64,000 bases of DNA from Rhizobium lusitanum (GCF_014189535.1 NZ_CP050308.1:1116001-1180000), one strand, 5' to 3'. Counted from the stretch's first letter, positions 17,537 through 27,989 are shown. A program made the numbers and translations. The notes: generated by a model from the sequence alone, not told the origin.

Positions 17537-19758
17537 TTAGAACTTCTGCGTCAGCGTCAGCTTGAAGACCCGGCCGGGCTCGGAATAGTAGGCCGAAGGC
17601 TGCGTGAGGCCCGTGGAAGCGACGTTGATCGCGTCGTAGTAGGTCTTGTTGAAGATGTTGTAGACACCGGCACGCAGCGACAGCCCCTTCACCTGCTCCG
17701 GCTCCCACCAGCCTGTGAGATCGAAGATGCCATAACCCGGCGCGCGGAAATTATCGCTCGTTTTCTTCGGCTCGCTGGTCGCAGTGATGAAGGTCAGGTC
17801 CGTTCCCCAGACATCGGCTGCATATCCCACGGTGAAGGCCGCCTTGGCCGGAGCTACGGAATTGATCCATTCGCCGCTATCAGAGTCCTTGCCGTTGACA
17901 TAGGCGAGCGAGCCCTTGACGTGGATGCCGTTGTCGAACTTCTTGTGCGCGTTGACCTCGACGCCGAACATGCGAACGTCGGCGCGGTTGAAGTATTCCG
18001 TAATGCCGAGCGGGTAAGTGCGCGTTGGATCGGCTGACAATGACGAGTCGATGAAGTTCTTGTACTTGTTGTAGAAGCCGCCGATATGGCCGCCGAAATC
18101 GTCATCACCGAGGTTGGTGCCGATTTCGATGCCGTTGCTGGTTTCCGGCTTCAGGTCGGGATTGCCGTAGCTGACATAGCCGCCGGGCACGCCGTAGTTC
18201 ACGTAAAGCTCGCTGACATTCGGAGCACGGAAGGCCATGGCCCACTGTGCATAAAACTCGACATTGTCCTGCGGCTGGTAGGCCGCGCGCAGCTTCGGCG
18301 AGAAACGGCTGTCCGATTGGCCGGATGGCAGGCCGCTATAATTGGCGCTGTCACGATAGGCATCCGTGTTCTTCGGCGCGTAATCATACCAGTCGAAGCG
18401 CAAGCCGGGTGTCAGCGAGAAGCCACTGGAACCGATCTCGATCTTGTCGTCGATAAAAGCACCGACGCGCTTGCTGTCGACATTGGGCATATCAGACTGA
18501 TTGGTGTGCAGGAACGAGCAAGAGAAAGCCCAGCGGGCGGGACCGCAAGCGTCCTTGCCTGCAGAGTACTGATGCACCTTGCCGAAAGCGGTGTCGAGGC
18601 CGAAGGTGACCTTGTGATGCAGGCTGCCGGTATCGAAGGACTTCGAGGCGTTGCCGTTGAAGCCGATGCTCCGGTCTTCCATTTCGTTGCGGCGCGAGTA
18701 GTCGCCAATGACGGAGGTGTAGCGATAGCCGTTGAGGCCTTCTTCACGCAGCACATTTTGCCAATAGAAGACTGCATTGGCCGTATCGAGGAGGGAATCG
18801 GCGCTCTCAGCCTCATACTTGTAGTCGAGCGAAACGCGGTTACGTTCGGTATTGTCGCTCGTATCGTAATTACCAGGCCGAAGGTTTCCGGTCAGGCTCT
18901 GAAGGTGCATCGCATCGATGTCTTTATCTTTGTTGTAGTGCTCCGCAGTGATGCCGAAGGTGCCGATATCCGTATACTGGCGGATCTTGAAGAGGCCACT
19001 TTTCTGATTGTAGTCGGCCGGATCCGCCTTGGTACGCTTGGTCGAATAACCGCCGACGTCGCCATTGTTTTCAAGCTCATGACCATGGGTGTACCCGCCC
19101 TCAAAAAGAACGGCGGTGTTGTCGACGCGCTTGGCAACCGCTGCCGACCCGCCGACGCTCCGGTCGTCACCGTTATAGCCGAACTTGAAGATACCCCCCA
19201 GTTGGAACCGGGGGTTATCAAGTCTTCCGGCTCCAGCGTGCGCAGCACGAAGGCGCCGCCGAGAGCGCCCGAACCGGCGCGGCTGGAGTCTGCGCCGCGC
19301 ACGACATCGACGCTCGAAAGCGAGTTGAAATCGAAGCTGTTGACGCCCCCGTCAGCTCCGCGGGCGACATCGAGCATATAGGGAATTTCAATGCCATCGA
19401 CCGTGGTCAATACGCGGCCGTCGCTGAGGCCGCGAATATTGATGCCGCCGGTGGTGCGATTGTAGCCGACGCCGACCTCGGTGCTGCGCCCGAGATCCTC
19501 GATCCGCGTAATCTGCTTGTCGTCGATCTGCTGCGCCGTCGTTTCGGTGGTCGTCGGCGAGTCGGCGAGCACGTCTTTCGTCGCCTTGCCCTTGACGACG
19601 ATCGGCTTCAGGTTCGTGACGCGATCGCCCTTCGGCGCCGCATCGTCTGTGGCCACATCATTTTGAGCTGCAGTCTGCGCATAGGACACCGTGCTGAACC
19701 CAAGGGCCAGAAACGCAGTGCATGCCAAGAGAACCGAGCGGGAGCGCCGGACAACCAT
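17537..19758 (-). pseudogene. TonB-dependent heme/hemoglobin receptor, frameshifted
   Basis: An outer-membrane receptor of the hemoglobin/transferrin/lactoferrin family, about 740 residues if repaired. It has a signal peptide (SVLLACTAFLALGFSTVSYAQ), a plug domain (LGRSTEVGVGYNRTTGGINIRG, VVRGADSSRAGSGALGG) and a barrel ending in Phe (LTLTQKF). The FRAP and NPDL motifs of heme receptors are present in AFRAPNVSELY and YGNPDLKPE. The frame breaks after LITPGSNWG at a run of six G (19193-19198); one more G would give NWGGIFKFGYNG and continuous homology. I chose the second ATG (19758), six bases after AAGGA. An iron-regulator box lies in its promoter. The frameshift is near residue 188, so without correction only the plug would be made. 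Confidence 0.88.
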
Positions 19759-19874
19759 AACCATTCCTTTCGAATTGCTTTTACCGGGCTGGCTGGTTGC
19801 TACTGTTAAGAGCGCAAGGGGCTGGCTGGGCTTACTTTGTCAACAAAGCGGAAAAGCTCCGCCTTCTTTCTGCC

Positions 19875-19903
19875 GCAATAAAAAACATGAGTATTATTGT
19901 CAA
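19875..19903 (-). promoter_or_regulatory. Receptor promoter with RirA-type iron-responsive box
   Basis: On the minus strand TTGACA (19898-19903) and TATTGC (19875-19880) are 17 bases apart. Within it lies TGA-N9-TCA (19888-19902), which matches the iron-responsive operator of RirA in rhizobia. Binding there would block the promoter when iron is sufficient, fitting a heme receptor. The extensin-family gene on the other side could share the control. Confidence 0.6.
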
Positions 19904-20035
19904 TATATCCGACCAAGATAATCATGAATAAAATTATCATGTTTAAAAGTGGATCGGAAAAGTTGCTGAATTGCAACGAAATCGCTGCGCCAAGCGTTCT
20001 CACCATGTCATCATTAGAAGTGGGTGAAATACTTG

Positions 20036-20815
20036 ATGCTATTTCGGATCATCTCCGCCACGACTGCCATCACCATGCTGACGGCAGCGGCCCTCCCCCA
20101 AACCGGCCCGACGCCACAGCAGAAACCCGATCGTGAGCAAACGCAGCCCGCCGCCGAGCTGCCCACGCCCATGGAGAAACCGGCTGCTCCGGAGACCCAG
20201 CCGTCCACCGGGGAAATGCAGGGACCGCCAAAGCCGCCGCTGACCATCGCGGCGGAACCTGATGAGGAGCATAAGGCTTGCCTCGCGCAATTGACCGCCA
20301 TCGGCGCCACCTTCAAGGATATCCCCCGAATCGATGACGGCAATGGCTGTGGCATCGACAAGCCGATCGCCCTTACCGAGCCCCTACCGGGCATCCAGAT
20401 GAAACCGCAAGGCACGATGCGCTGCGAGGCGGCCCTGGCACTCGCCCATTGGATAAAGGAAAGCGTGATACCGTCCGCCGCCGCGCTGAAGGACAATGGC
20501 AAGATCGTCACGATCAACCAGGCCTCGACCTATATCTGCCGCCTGCGCAACAACGCCACCACCGGCAAGATCTCGGAACATGCGCGCGGCAATGCCATCG
20601 ATATCGCCAGCTTCACCTTCGAGAACGGCAAGACCATCGGCATCGAACCCCGCCGCGAGGACCCGACGCTGACAGGCGCGTTCCAGCGCGCCGCCAGCGC
20701 CTCGGCCTGCCTCTATTTTATGACCGTCCTGGACCCGGAGAGCGATGCCGCCCATGAGACGCATTTCCATCTGGATGTACTGAAGAGGAAGGGCGAGTTC
20801 AGATACTGCCATTAA
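20036..20815 (+). CDS. Extensin-family protein (extensin-like C-terminal domain)
   Basis: A 259-residue exported protein. A signal sequence (ISATTAITMLTAAALPQ) is followed by a Pro-rich linker to about residue 85 and then an extensin-like C-terminal domain. That domain resembles D-Ala-D-Ala carboxypeptidases of the M15 type: SEHARGNAIDI carries His and Asp ligands and HETHFHLDV the second His. Paired Cys (CGIDKP, MRCEAAL, YICRL, ACLYF) are likely disulfides. A cell-wall or peptidoglycan role is plausible but unproven. A GTG four codons upstream is an alternative start. It is divergent from the TonB receptor. Confidence 0.82.
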   Translation: MLFRIISATTAITMLTAAALPQTGPTPQQKPDREQTQPAAELPTPMEKPAAPETQPSTGEMQGPPKPPLTIAAEPDEEHKACLAQLTAIGATFKDIPRIDDGNGCGIDKPIALTEPLPGIQMKPQGTMRCEAALALAHWIKESVIPSAAALKDNGKIVTINQASTYICRLRNNATTGKISEHARGNAIDIASFTFENGKTIGIEPRREDPTLTGAFQRAASASACLYFMTVLDPESDAAHETHFHLDVLKRKGEFRYCH

Positions 20816-20858
20816 GAGCAGCCACCTCGAAACAAGCCAGTTCCACCAGAATCAGAAC

Positions 20859-22538
20859 TTAAAACAATCCCTCGATATAGCCTTGATCATTGAGGAAAAT
20901 CCGTTCCGCCGCCGGGGATTTCGGCAGACCGGGCATGGTCATGATCTCGCCGGTGATGACGACAACGAAACCGGCTCCGGCCGAAAGACGCACCTCGCGC
21001 ACCTGTACGATATGCCCCTCCGGAGCGCCGCGCACGTTCGGATCTGTCGAGAAGGAATATTGCGTCTTCGCCATACAGACCGGCAGATGACCATAGCCTT
21101 GGTCCTCCCAGGAGCGCAGTTGGTCGCGCACGGCCTTGTCAGCGGTTACCTCGCCGGCATGGTAGATTTTCGACGCGACGATCTCGATTTTTTCGAGCAG
21201 CGGCAGATTATCGGGATAAAGCGGCTGGAATTTCGCCTGCCCGGATTCGGCAAGCTCCACCACCTTGTAGGCCAGCTCCTCGATCCCCGCCGAACCCTCG
21301 GCCCAATGGCGGCAGAGGATAGCCTCGGCGCCAAGCCGCGCGACATAATTCTTCACCGCCTCGATCTCGGCTTCGGTATCCGAGATGAAGTGATTGATGG
21401 CGACGACGACGGGCACACCGAATTTGCGGACATTGGCAAGGTGCCGGCCGAGATTGGCGCAGCCCTTCACGAGGGCCTCGACATTCTCCTGGCCGAGATC
21501 GTCCTTCTTGACGCCGCCATTCATCTTCAGCGCCCGCACGGTGGCGACGATGACCGCAGCATCCGGAGAAAGTCCGGCCTTGCGGCATTTGATGTCGAAG
21601 AACTTTTCCGCCCCGAGATCGGCACCGAACCCCGCTTCGGTGACGACATAATCGGCAAGCTTCAGCGCCGTGCGCGTGGCGATCACCGAATTGCAGCCAT
21701 GGGCGATGTTGGCGAAGGGGCCGCCATGCACCAGCGCCGGATTATTCTCCAGCGTCTGCACCAGGTTCGGCTGCATCGCATCCTTCAGCAGCACCGCCAT
21801 CGCCCCGTCAGCCTTGAGATCGCGAGCATAAACCGGCGTGCGATCGCGGCGATAGCCGATGATGATGTCGCCGAGCCGCTTTTCCAGATCCTTCAGGTCC
21901 GAAGCCAAACAAAGGATCGCCATGACCTCGGAGGCGACGGTGATATCGAAACCGCCCTCGCGCGGATAGCCGTTGGCAACGCCCCCGAGTGAGGCGACGA
22001 TGTCTCGCAGCGCCCGGTCGTTCATGTCCATGGCGCGCCGCCAGGTGATGCGGCGGACATCGATGTTTTCTTCGTTGCCCCAATAGATGTGGTTGTCGAT
22101 CAGCGCCGCCAGCAGATTATGGGCCGAGGTGACGGCATGGAAATCGCCGGTAAAGTGCAGGTTTATGTCTTCCATCGGGATGACCTGCGCATAGCCGCCG
22201 CCGGCAGCCCCGCCCTTGACACCGAAGCAGGGGCCGAGGGACGCCTCGCGCACGCAGACGATCGCCTTCTTGCCGATACGGTTCAGCCCGTCGCCAAGAC
22301 CGACGGTCGTCGTCGTCTTCCCCTCGCCCGCCGGCGTCGGATTGATCGCCGTGACGAGGATCAGCTTGCCGTCCGGCTTGTCCTTCAGCGCGCCAATGAA
22401 TTGCGCACCGATTTTCGCCTTGTCATGACCATAAGGCGCAAGATCCTCGGCCGGAATGCCGAGTTTCGCGCCGATCTCGATGATCGGCAGCTTCTTCGCG
22501 GCACGCGCGATTTCTATGTCGGATTTTACCGTCGCCAT
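20859..22538 (-). CDS. fhs: Formate--tetrahydrofolate ligase
   Basis: Activates formate to 10-formyl-tetrahydrofolate with ATP in one-carbon metabolism (cytosol). The 559-residue length fits the family. The P-loop is [11 protein letters not shown] at residues 68-77. Other family stretches are [15 protein letters not shown] (about 115) and [16 protein letters not shown]. The C-terminus has [13 protein letters not shown], as usual. I chose [11 protein letters not shown] because family members begin there; in-frame codons upstream lack support. It stands alone, convergent with the extensin-family gene. No folD or other folate gene is adjacent. Confidence 0.97.
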   Translation of the reverse strand: MATVKSDIEIARAAKKLPIIEIGAKLGIPAEDLAPYGHDKAKIGAQFIGALKDKPDGKLILVTAINPTPAGEGKTTTTVGLGDGLNRIGKKAIVCVREASLGPCFGVKGGAAGGGYAQVIPMEDINLHFTGDFHAVTSAHNLLAALIDNHIYWGNEENIDVRRITWRRAMDMNDRALRDIVASLGGVANGYPREGGFDITVASEVMAILCLASDLKDLEKRLGDIIIGYRRDRTPVYARDLKADGAMAVLLKDAMQPNLVQTLENNPALVHGGPFANIAHGCNSVIATRTALKLADYVVTEAGFGADLGAEKFFDIKCRKAGLSPDAAVIVATVRALKMNGGVKKDDLGQENVEALVKGCANLGRHLANVRKFGVPVVVAINHFISDTEAEIEAVKNYVARLGAEAILCRHWAEGSAGIEELAYKVVELAESGQAKFQPLYPDNLPLLEKIEIVASKIYHAGEVTADKAVRDQLRSWEDQGYGHLPVCMAKTQYSFSTDPNVRGAPEGHIVQVREVRLSAGAGFVVVITGEIMTMPGLPKSPAAERIFLNDQGYIEGLF

Positions 22539-22706
22539 GATAACCGGTCCCACCCTGGACATGAGGTATTCACACAACCGGGATAACCCAATAAATATCC
22601 AGTGTGAATAGCCACGAATTGTCGTCCGTCGTGAAACTATCCCGCCTTGCCGCGAGGCGGCCGCCCACCTATTGTCCCACGCCGGACGAACGAAAAAGGA
22701 AAAGAC

Positions 22707-23219
22707 ATGAAGTCGCTGGAACTACTGATCGAACGCATCATTCTCTCCAGCCGATGGATTCTGGTCGTCTTCTATCTCGGCCTCGCAGCCTCGCTCGCGG
22801 TCTATGCCATCTCGTTCGGCTACAAATTCTACAAGGTCGCCATCAACGTCTTCCAATACGAAGAGTCCGACATGATTCTTGCGATCCTCGGGCTCATCGA
22901 CGCTGCCCTGGTGGCGAGCCTGATCGTCATGGTGATGATCTCCGGCTACGAGAATTTCGTCAGCCGCTTCGATGAAGGCGAGGATCAGGTTTCCTTTCTC
23001 GGCAAGCTCGATTCCGGCAGCCTGAAAATCAAGGTCGCCTCCTCCATCGTGGCGATTTCTTCGATCCACCTGCTGCAGATTTTCCTCAATGCCACCCAGT
23101 ACGACAATAGCAAGCTGATGTGGTTTACGATCATCCACCTTGCCTTCGTCGTCTCGGCCGTCCTGCTCGGCTACCTCGAAATGATCATGGCGAAAGCCAA
23201 GGGCAACAAGGACGCCTGA
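22707..23219 (+). CDS. UPF0114 family membrane protein
   Basis: A 170-residue inner-membrane protein of the UPF0114 family (TIGR00645), similar to YqhA. Four hydrophobic segments are visible: 14-37 ([20 protein letters not shown]), about 55-78, about 110-130 and 138-158. The family motif [13 protein letters not shown] lies between TM2 and TM3. AAAAGGAAAAG precedes the ATG. Function of the family is unknown. The gene is divergent from fhs and convergent with the next protein. Confidence 0.88.
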   Translation: MKSLELLIERIILSSRWILVVFYLGLAASLAVYAISFGYKFYKVAINVFQYEESDMILAILGLIDAALVASLIVMVMISGYENFVSRFDEGEDQVSFLGKLDSGSLKIKVASSIVAISSIHLLQIFLNATQYDNSKLMWFTIIHLAFVVSAVLLGYLEMIMAKAKGNKDA

Positions 23220-23234
23220 GATCGGAGCGCGGGA

Positions 23235-24182
23235 TTACTCGCCGACCGTCGCAGGTACTGCGGCGGCTGGCGGCGGCGTCGCACAGTCCGCAATCGACTG
23301 CCTGTCCTTGCAGTCCCTCGCAACGATGAGCTGATCGGCGGCGGCAAGCTCCGTCGTCAACCGCAGCTTCAGCGCATCCATCTGCGCAATGAGATGGATC
23401 GAAGCGGGTTGGGTGCCCAGCATCAGATCGAAAAGGGATTCATCGACACCCATTTTCTTCAGGAAACCGGTAAGCCTTCCCCTCTGCTGCCGACCGAGCT
23501 TGGTCGTGTCGTATTTCCCGACAAATTGACGTCCGATCTCCTGCTTGGAGAGAACCTTTCGCTTGCCGTTCACCGTTTCGTATTCGGTGCGGTATCGGAT
23601 ACGAACTTCGCTGTAGGTCGTGGTAATCTGATGCACTCCGAGGAGTGCGAAGGGGCTGGAAACGCGCTGGACGCCGCCGGCGAAAAACAGCGGGCAGGCC
23701 GAAAAGCAGATGGAGCCGACCGAAAATGTCTCGCCCTTGATGGACCCATCCTTTGATCGCGCCGCCGAACAGATCGGCTCGGCATAGGGGCAATCGCGCG
23801 AGCGCGTCCGGCCGACGGCAATCGCCAGCTTCTGTTTGCGGATCACATAGGCCATCTCCATAGCCGCCCGAACATCGCCACCAGGCGAGCTGACGATGAT
23901 TGGCAACCTTCTGCCACCGAGGCGCTTCAGCAGCTTTTGCAGCTTCCTCGGCGAATCCGCCATGATCTGCCCTTCGGCGGAAATCCAGTCCGGGCAACTA
24001 TTAGCCTCGCGACAGCTGGCCATGTCACCGTGAACCAGCAGGAATTCCATCGGCTGGCCAACGCCGGAGCCGGCGGCCTCGGCGGACATGCAGGAAAAGA
24101 CGAGAAGAAAAATACCCGCCAGAAACCATGAGGTCTGCCGGCAACAGCGTGCAACAAGCTGTTGGGAAATACGAAAGGGCAT
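23235..24182 (-). CDS. Periplasmic ClpP/crotonase-fold protein (COG3904-like)
   Basis: A 315-residue exported protein. The signal region is FLAGIFLLVFSCMSAEAAG. The mature part has the ClpP-like pattern: IIVSSPGGDVRAAMEMAYVIRK near residue 100, a serine in SICFSACPLFFAGG near 165 where the nucleophile would be, and a His in LLGVHQI near 188. That is the order seen in ClpP and SppA-like serine peptidases. A clear catalytic Asp is not obvious. Several Cys pairs suggest disulfides. I do not know the function. The start at 24182 puts the signal peptide close to the N-terminus; an upstream TTG is possible. Confidence 0.68.
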   Translation of the reverse strand: MPFRISQQLVARCCRQTSWFLAGIFLLVFSCMSAEAAGSGVGQPMEFLLVHGDMASCREANSCPDWISAEGQIMADSPRKLQKLLKRLGGRRLPIIVSSPGGDVRAAMEMAYVIRKQKLAIAVGRTRSRDCPYAEPICSAARSKDGSIKGETFSVGSICFSACPLFFAGGVQRVSSPFALLGVHQITTTYSEVRIRYRTEYETVNGKRKVLSKQEIGRQFVGKYDTTKLGRQQRGRLTGFLKKMGVDESLFDLMLGTQPASIHLIAQMDALKLRLTTELAAADQLIVARDCKDRQSIADCATPPPAAAVPATVGE

Positions 24183-24719
24183 GAAATAAACGCCTGGAAG
24201 CAATTGCTATTTGAAGACCGATAGCAAGCGCTTTGGGCCTTCGCAAGGCGCGCTGGCATCACGCCTATCCCTCTCGATGGGCTGGCATTGCCACCGACCG
24301 CTGCGGCTTTACCGGAAATCACTCGTTTGAGCACGAAGCGTTGCAGATGACCGGCCCTCCGGCTGCATGTCGATCATGCTACGGCTGATATGGTTGCTAC
24401 CGATATCAACAATGCCGAACCCTCCAAGCTCAACTCATGCATGTATTCATCATGCAGGTTTACCGCCAGTTTTGCCCGAAATCATTCCCCTTTCCGGACC
24501 TTCGGAAAGCACATCCCGTCACCATTCTGAAAAAATCAAGTGGACAGCCTTTTTACCCGCATCAGGTGATTTTAAAAAAGTATGATAAATCAGCAATTTA
24601 CAATATTAAGATATATGAAAATAAAATATTATCTGGATATGTGGTATTTTTGCGTCTAGCATTCGCCTGCAAATCCAGTATTTGATAGCGAGAACACGCT
24701 GTGGGCGCCAATAAGTCAC
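24183..24719. other. Intergenic region, partly AT-rich
   Basis: No gene is supported in these 537 bases. The first 330 have ordinary composition. From about 24520 to 24665 the DNA is very AT-rich, unlike the rest of the window, just before the LuxR gene. This probably holds the luxR promoter and perhaps binding sites for a nucleoid protein. I could not identify a lux box with confidence. Confidence 0.5.
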
Positions 24720-25451
24720 ATGTCCTATTTCATCACTGCTGAGAGACAACTATTGCTTTCTGCCGAGTTGGCCACAGCCCGGACGCAGACGGCTTTTGCT
24801 CAAGCTTTGGAACGGACGAGCTCTGCCTTTGGCTTCAGCCAGGTGGCCTTTCTCAACGCTCCGGTTTCCGAAGACTCCATGCTGACGCCGCTCGTCATCG
24901 AAGGCTCGATACAACCACAATTTCTGCGCGACTTCGATCGTCAGCAACTGCTCCGCCGCTGCCCGATGCTGCTGCGGGTGCGGGACTCCGTGATGCCGCG
25001 CGCCTGGCACCTCCTGGAAAAAAACATCTCGCAGGACATGGAGTTGCCGCGCGAACTGCATGCGCTCCTGCTCAGTCACAATTGCCCGATGGGCATTGTC
25101 ATCCCCATCAACGCCTTCGATGGGCAGCGCCTCGTCTTCTGGTTCATGGGCGATCGCAGCAGCCTCGGGCAAAGCGAGCTCAACGAGCTGAACATGCTCA
25201 TGTTGCAGGCGATCGACATCTATAACTGCCTCAAGCGCAATGAGGGCTCCTTGCTGAACATGCTTTCGGCCCGAGAGCTGGAAGTCGTCCGCTGGACCGC
25301 GCAGGGCAAGACCTCGGTCGAAATCGGCCAGATCCTTTCCCTCTCCGACCATACGGTCAACGCCTACATGATGAATGCCATCAAGAAGCTCGATTGCGTC
25401 AACCGCACGCAGCTCGTCGCAAAGGCTATCCGGCTGAAACTGATCAGCTAG
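24720..25451 (+). CDS. LuxR-family transcriptional regulator
   Basis: A 243-residue regulator. The N-terminal domain (1-165) resembles an autoinducer-binding domain in length and layout, but its usual Trp/Tyr/Asp pocket residues are only partly visible. The C-terminal LuxR helix-turn-helix is clear: LSARELEVVRWTAQGKTSVEIGQIL, then LSDHTVNAYMMNAIKKL (residues 180-225). No luxI-type synthase is nearby, so it may be a solo regulator or one that responds to other signals. The ATG at 24720 has no good ribosome-binding site. The upstream region is strongly AT-rich. Confidence 0.88.
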   Translation: MSYFITAERQLLLSAELATARTQTAFAQALERTSSAFGFSQVAFLNAPVSEDSMLTPLVIEGSIQPQFLRDFDRQQLLRRCPMLLRVRDSVMPRAWHLLEKNISQDMELPRELHALLLSHNCPMGIVIPINAFDGQRLVFWFMGDRSSLGQSELNELNMLMLQAIDIYNCLKRNEGSLLNMLSARELEVVRWTAQGKTSVEIGQILSLSDHTVNAYMMNAIKKLDCVNRTQLVAKAIRLKLIS

Positions 25452-25553
25452 CCTTATTGGTCACTCCCTAGAATTCCGAAATTTCTGGCCTGTCGATCCT
25501 GCAGGTCGCAATGGCGAATTGGCGATCGTTAGAGCAACGATCGCCCTGTCGTT

Positions 25554-26694
25554 TTAACGTCCGCCAAGAACAGAGCGCATTTCCACCAGATTCGAGCGAA
25601 CGCGCAGGATATAGAAGCCCATCGTCGCGAGATGGCTCGGCATGATCCAGCCGTCTTCGCGGCCATTCGAGATGATGGCGGGCTGGATGCGCAGAGCCGC
25701 CTCCAGCTGCTTCATGGTCCCGCCCCAGAGCGTGCCGAGATTGCGCTCGGCGATGACCTTTTGGAAGTCGGCCTCGACGGCGCTCAGAATACCGTAATAG
25801 CCATAGAGCTGGCCATAGGCGAACCAGAATCGGTCGTCGGCGCGCGTGTCAAACCAACCGTAATTGTGGTTCTCCGATCGCTCCGCAAGGATATCCGACG
25901 TGCTGCCGAGATCATTGGCGACACGATCGATGAATTGCAGGAGGTTGTCGGCGCGGCCATCGAAGACGGCGTTGCAGGTGCCAAGATCGGTGTTGAACTT
26001 GCGCAGGCTGGTGATGGCCGCGCGGTAGTAGCTCGGGGTCGGCGTCTTCGGACCGAAGGGGCGCATGCCGAAATACCAGCTTGCTTCGTCGAATTGCAGA
26101 TTACCGCGGGCACTTTGCAGGTCGCCGTTGATACCCGACGTACCGCGCACGCGGCCGAGCGTGTCGACCAGCTCCACCGCCGTACGCCGTACCGCCTGGT
26201 TCACGCCCCGCTGAAAGGCTGCCTTGTTGTCGAGAAACGGCGTGTCGTCCCAGGCGACGCCGAAGAACCCGAGCTTGAAAAGCAGCATCGAGGAGATCCA
26301 GGCGTTCTGGTTCACATTGAAATCGATAAGATCGGCGGTGACGTCGACGGTCCCCGAAGTCTGGCAGGCTTTCGGCGTGGTCGCTGCGACCTGCTGCCCG
26401 CTCGTAACCGGCAACTCCTGCCCTGCCCCGACCTTGCGGTCCTCGAACCTGTAGACGCTGGGATAGCTGGTGTCGAAGCCGCTCCAGACCTGCGTCTGCC
26501 AGACAAAATATATGTAGAGCACCGCCATCAGCGTCACGAAAGCGGCAACCGGCAGCTTGATCAGCCAATTGCGCCGCTGATACCAGCCGTGGGCGGCCAT
26601 GAAAGGCCAGAGTATCCCGACGACGAGAAGCCCAAGGCCGCGCGCGATGGCGGCGCCGATCCGCTTGAAGAACGCAGTAATCGAGATCGAGCAT
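25554..26694 (-). CDS. DUF2333 family membrane protein, probable frameshift near the start
   Basis: The bulk of the frame (from about 26680 down) encodes a DUF2333 protein: an N-terminal basic stretch FFKRIGAAIARG, a hydrophobic segment GLLVVGILWPFM, a second at LPVAAFVTLMAVLYIYFVW, then a large soluble domain (MRPFGPKTPTPSYYRAA, WGGTMKQLEAALRIQP). A very good site, GGGGAG 7 bases before the ATG at 26692-26694, opens a different frame (MLDLDYCV). Removing one base after the fourth codon would join it to ITAFFKRIG and give 379 residues. The only in-frame ATGs lie about 80 bases further upstream without a ribosome-binding site. So either a one-base insertion occurred or an unusual start is used. 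Function is unknown; see the coiled-coil partner upstream. Confidence 0.75.
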
Positions 26695-26820
26695 GGACGT
26701 CTCCCCTGAAGCGCCGCAGTCCTTCGGATACGCAAAGGACGCAAAGACACTTTGAAACCGCGCAACATATTCACGCCCATGCAGATATGTGTTTCCGAAG
26801 GAGACGGCAACCGGCTGATA

Positions 26821-27867
26821 TCATTTTTCAATCGCAGATGATGACGAGGTCTCAGGCTCAGGCTCGACCAGTTGCTCCCCTTCCATCACCGGCGTGGCCA
26901 ACAGCGGAGATTCCAGCCGTCGCATAAAGACCTTGTCGGCATGCTCCTTGCGTCTTGCAAGATCATGACCGGCGAGCACATTGGCCTCGAATGCACTCAT
27001 CAACGCGGCGACCGGGGCCGGTCTTTCAACGGCGGGCAAAGGCGGCACAACCTCCGACATCACTGCCTTCAGCAAGGCGATCCGCTGTTCGGTATCGACC
27101 ACAAGCTTGCCCGCCATCGCATTGACGGCGGCGACCTGCGCATTCAGAACTGTCGCCACCTCCTCGTAGATATCGATAAGCCGCTGCAGCGCCGTCCTCT
27201 CCGGCTGCAGAGCCTGCTCACGCGCTCGCAGATCGCTCTGCTCGGCAAGCAGCCGCTGATAGTCCGTTTCCAATTCGGATTGCGAAGCCGCATTGCGGAT
27301 AGACGAGGCGCCAGCGCGCCGGTCCAGAATTCTCGGCGCCAAATCATCCACCTGGCGCTGCACGTCTTCTATCTCGAAATCGGCGTGCTGCCGCCGCTCG
27401 ATGACCTGCGCCAGATGCGTCTCGCAATCATGAAAAGCCTGGATCAACAAGGGCCTGGCCGCCTTGAACAGGGCATCGAGCGAGGCTGATGCTCCCAGCG
27501 CCGCATCCAGTTCCGCCACGATTAACGCCGGTTTGACATGTCCTTGGCCGATCCTGCGCCCGAACCAACTTGACCTTTCGGGCCCGGCCTTTTCATCGAA
27601 CAATCGCCGATGTTGCAAATCGGCCGCCGCAGTGACCCTATCCAGTTCCTTGACCAACGACCGCCCGAGGAATTTCCAGCGCTCGAGCAACTCAAGCGTC
27701 TCGCGCACCTGCGTCTCCTCCACCGGGAAATTGATAGGGCCGAGACGTGCGCCTCCGCGGGCGTGACCGGCAAGCATGGTGTTTGCCGCACCCAAGCCCT
27801 TGATCGCATCGTCGAGCGTCGCGCGCGCCTTGTCGAGCTCGCCGTCGAAGGGATGAACCTTGACCAT
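26821..27867 (-). CDS. Hypothetical coiled-coil protein
   Basis: A 348-residue soluble protein without signal or membrane segments. It is rich in Ala, Leu, Arg and Glu with heptad-like stretches (LELLERWKFLGRSLVKELDRV near 60; SELETDYQRLLAEQSDLRAREQ near 205), so it should be mostly helical and oligomeric. The C-terminus is acidic and Ser-rich. It lies 126 bases upstream of the DUF2333 membrane gene on the same strand, suggesting a shared transcript and perhaps a membrane-linked complex. It is distantly like toxic-anion-resistance (TelA) proteins in style, but I could not see their conserved core, so I do not assign that. The MVKVHPF start has GAGAG upstream. Confidence 0.7.
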   Translation of the reverse strand: MVKVHPFDGELDKARATLDDAIKGLGAANTMLAGHARGGARLGPINFPVEETQVRETLELLERWKFLGRSLVKELDRVTAAADLQHRRLFDEKAGPERSSWFGRRIGQGHVKPALIVAELDAALGASASLDALFKAARPLLIQAFHDCETHLAQVIERRQHADFEIEDVQRQVDDLAPRILDRRAGASSIRNAASQSELETDYQRLLAEQSDLRAREQALQPERTALQRLIDIYEEVATVLNAQVAAVNAMAGKLVVDTEQRIALLKAVMSEVVPPLPAVERPAPVAALMSAFEANVLAGHDLARRKEHADKVFMRRLESPLLATPVMEGEQLVEPEPETSSSSAIEK

Positions 27868-27989
27868 GAAAGCGTCTCTCAATTGCCGTTACAGGCGAGA
27901 TTAACCGCTTATAGGTGCAAAGAAAATGGCGGAACGCGCGTATTGCCTGTCGGCTTCAGCCGTCGCCGAGCGACACATCTGCTCTTACG

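Noticed and set aside
26821..27867. TelA toxic-anion-resistance assignment
   Set aside because: Helical style is similar, but the conserved TelA core motifs are not visible.
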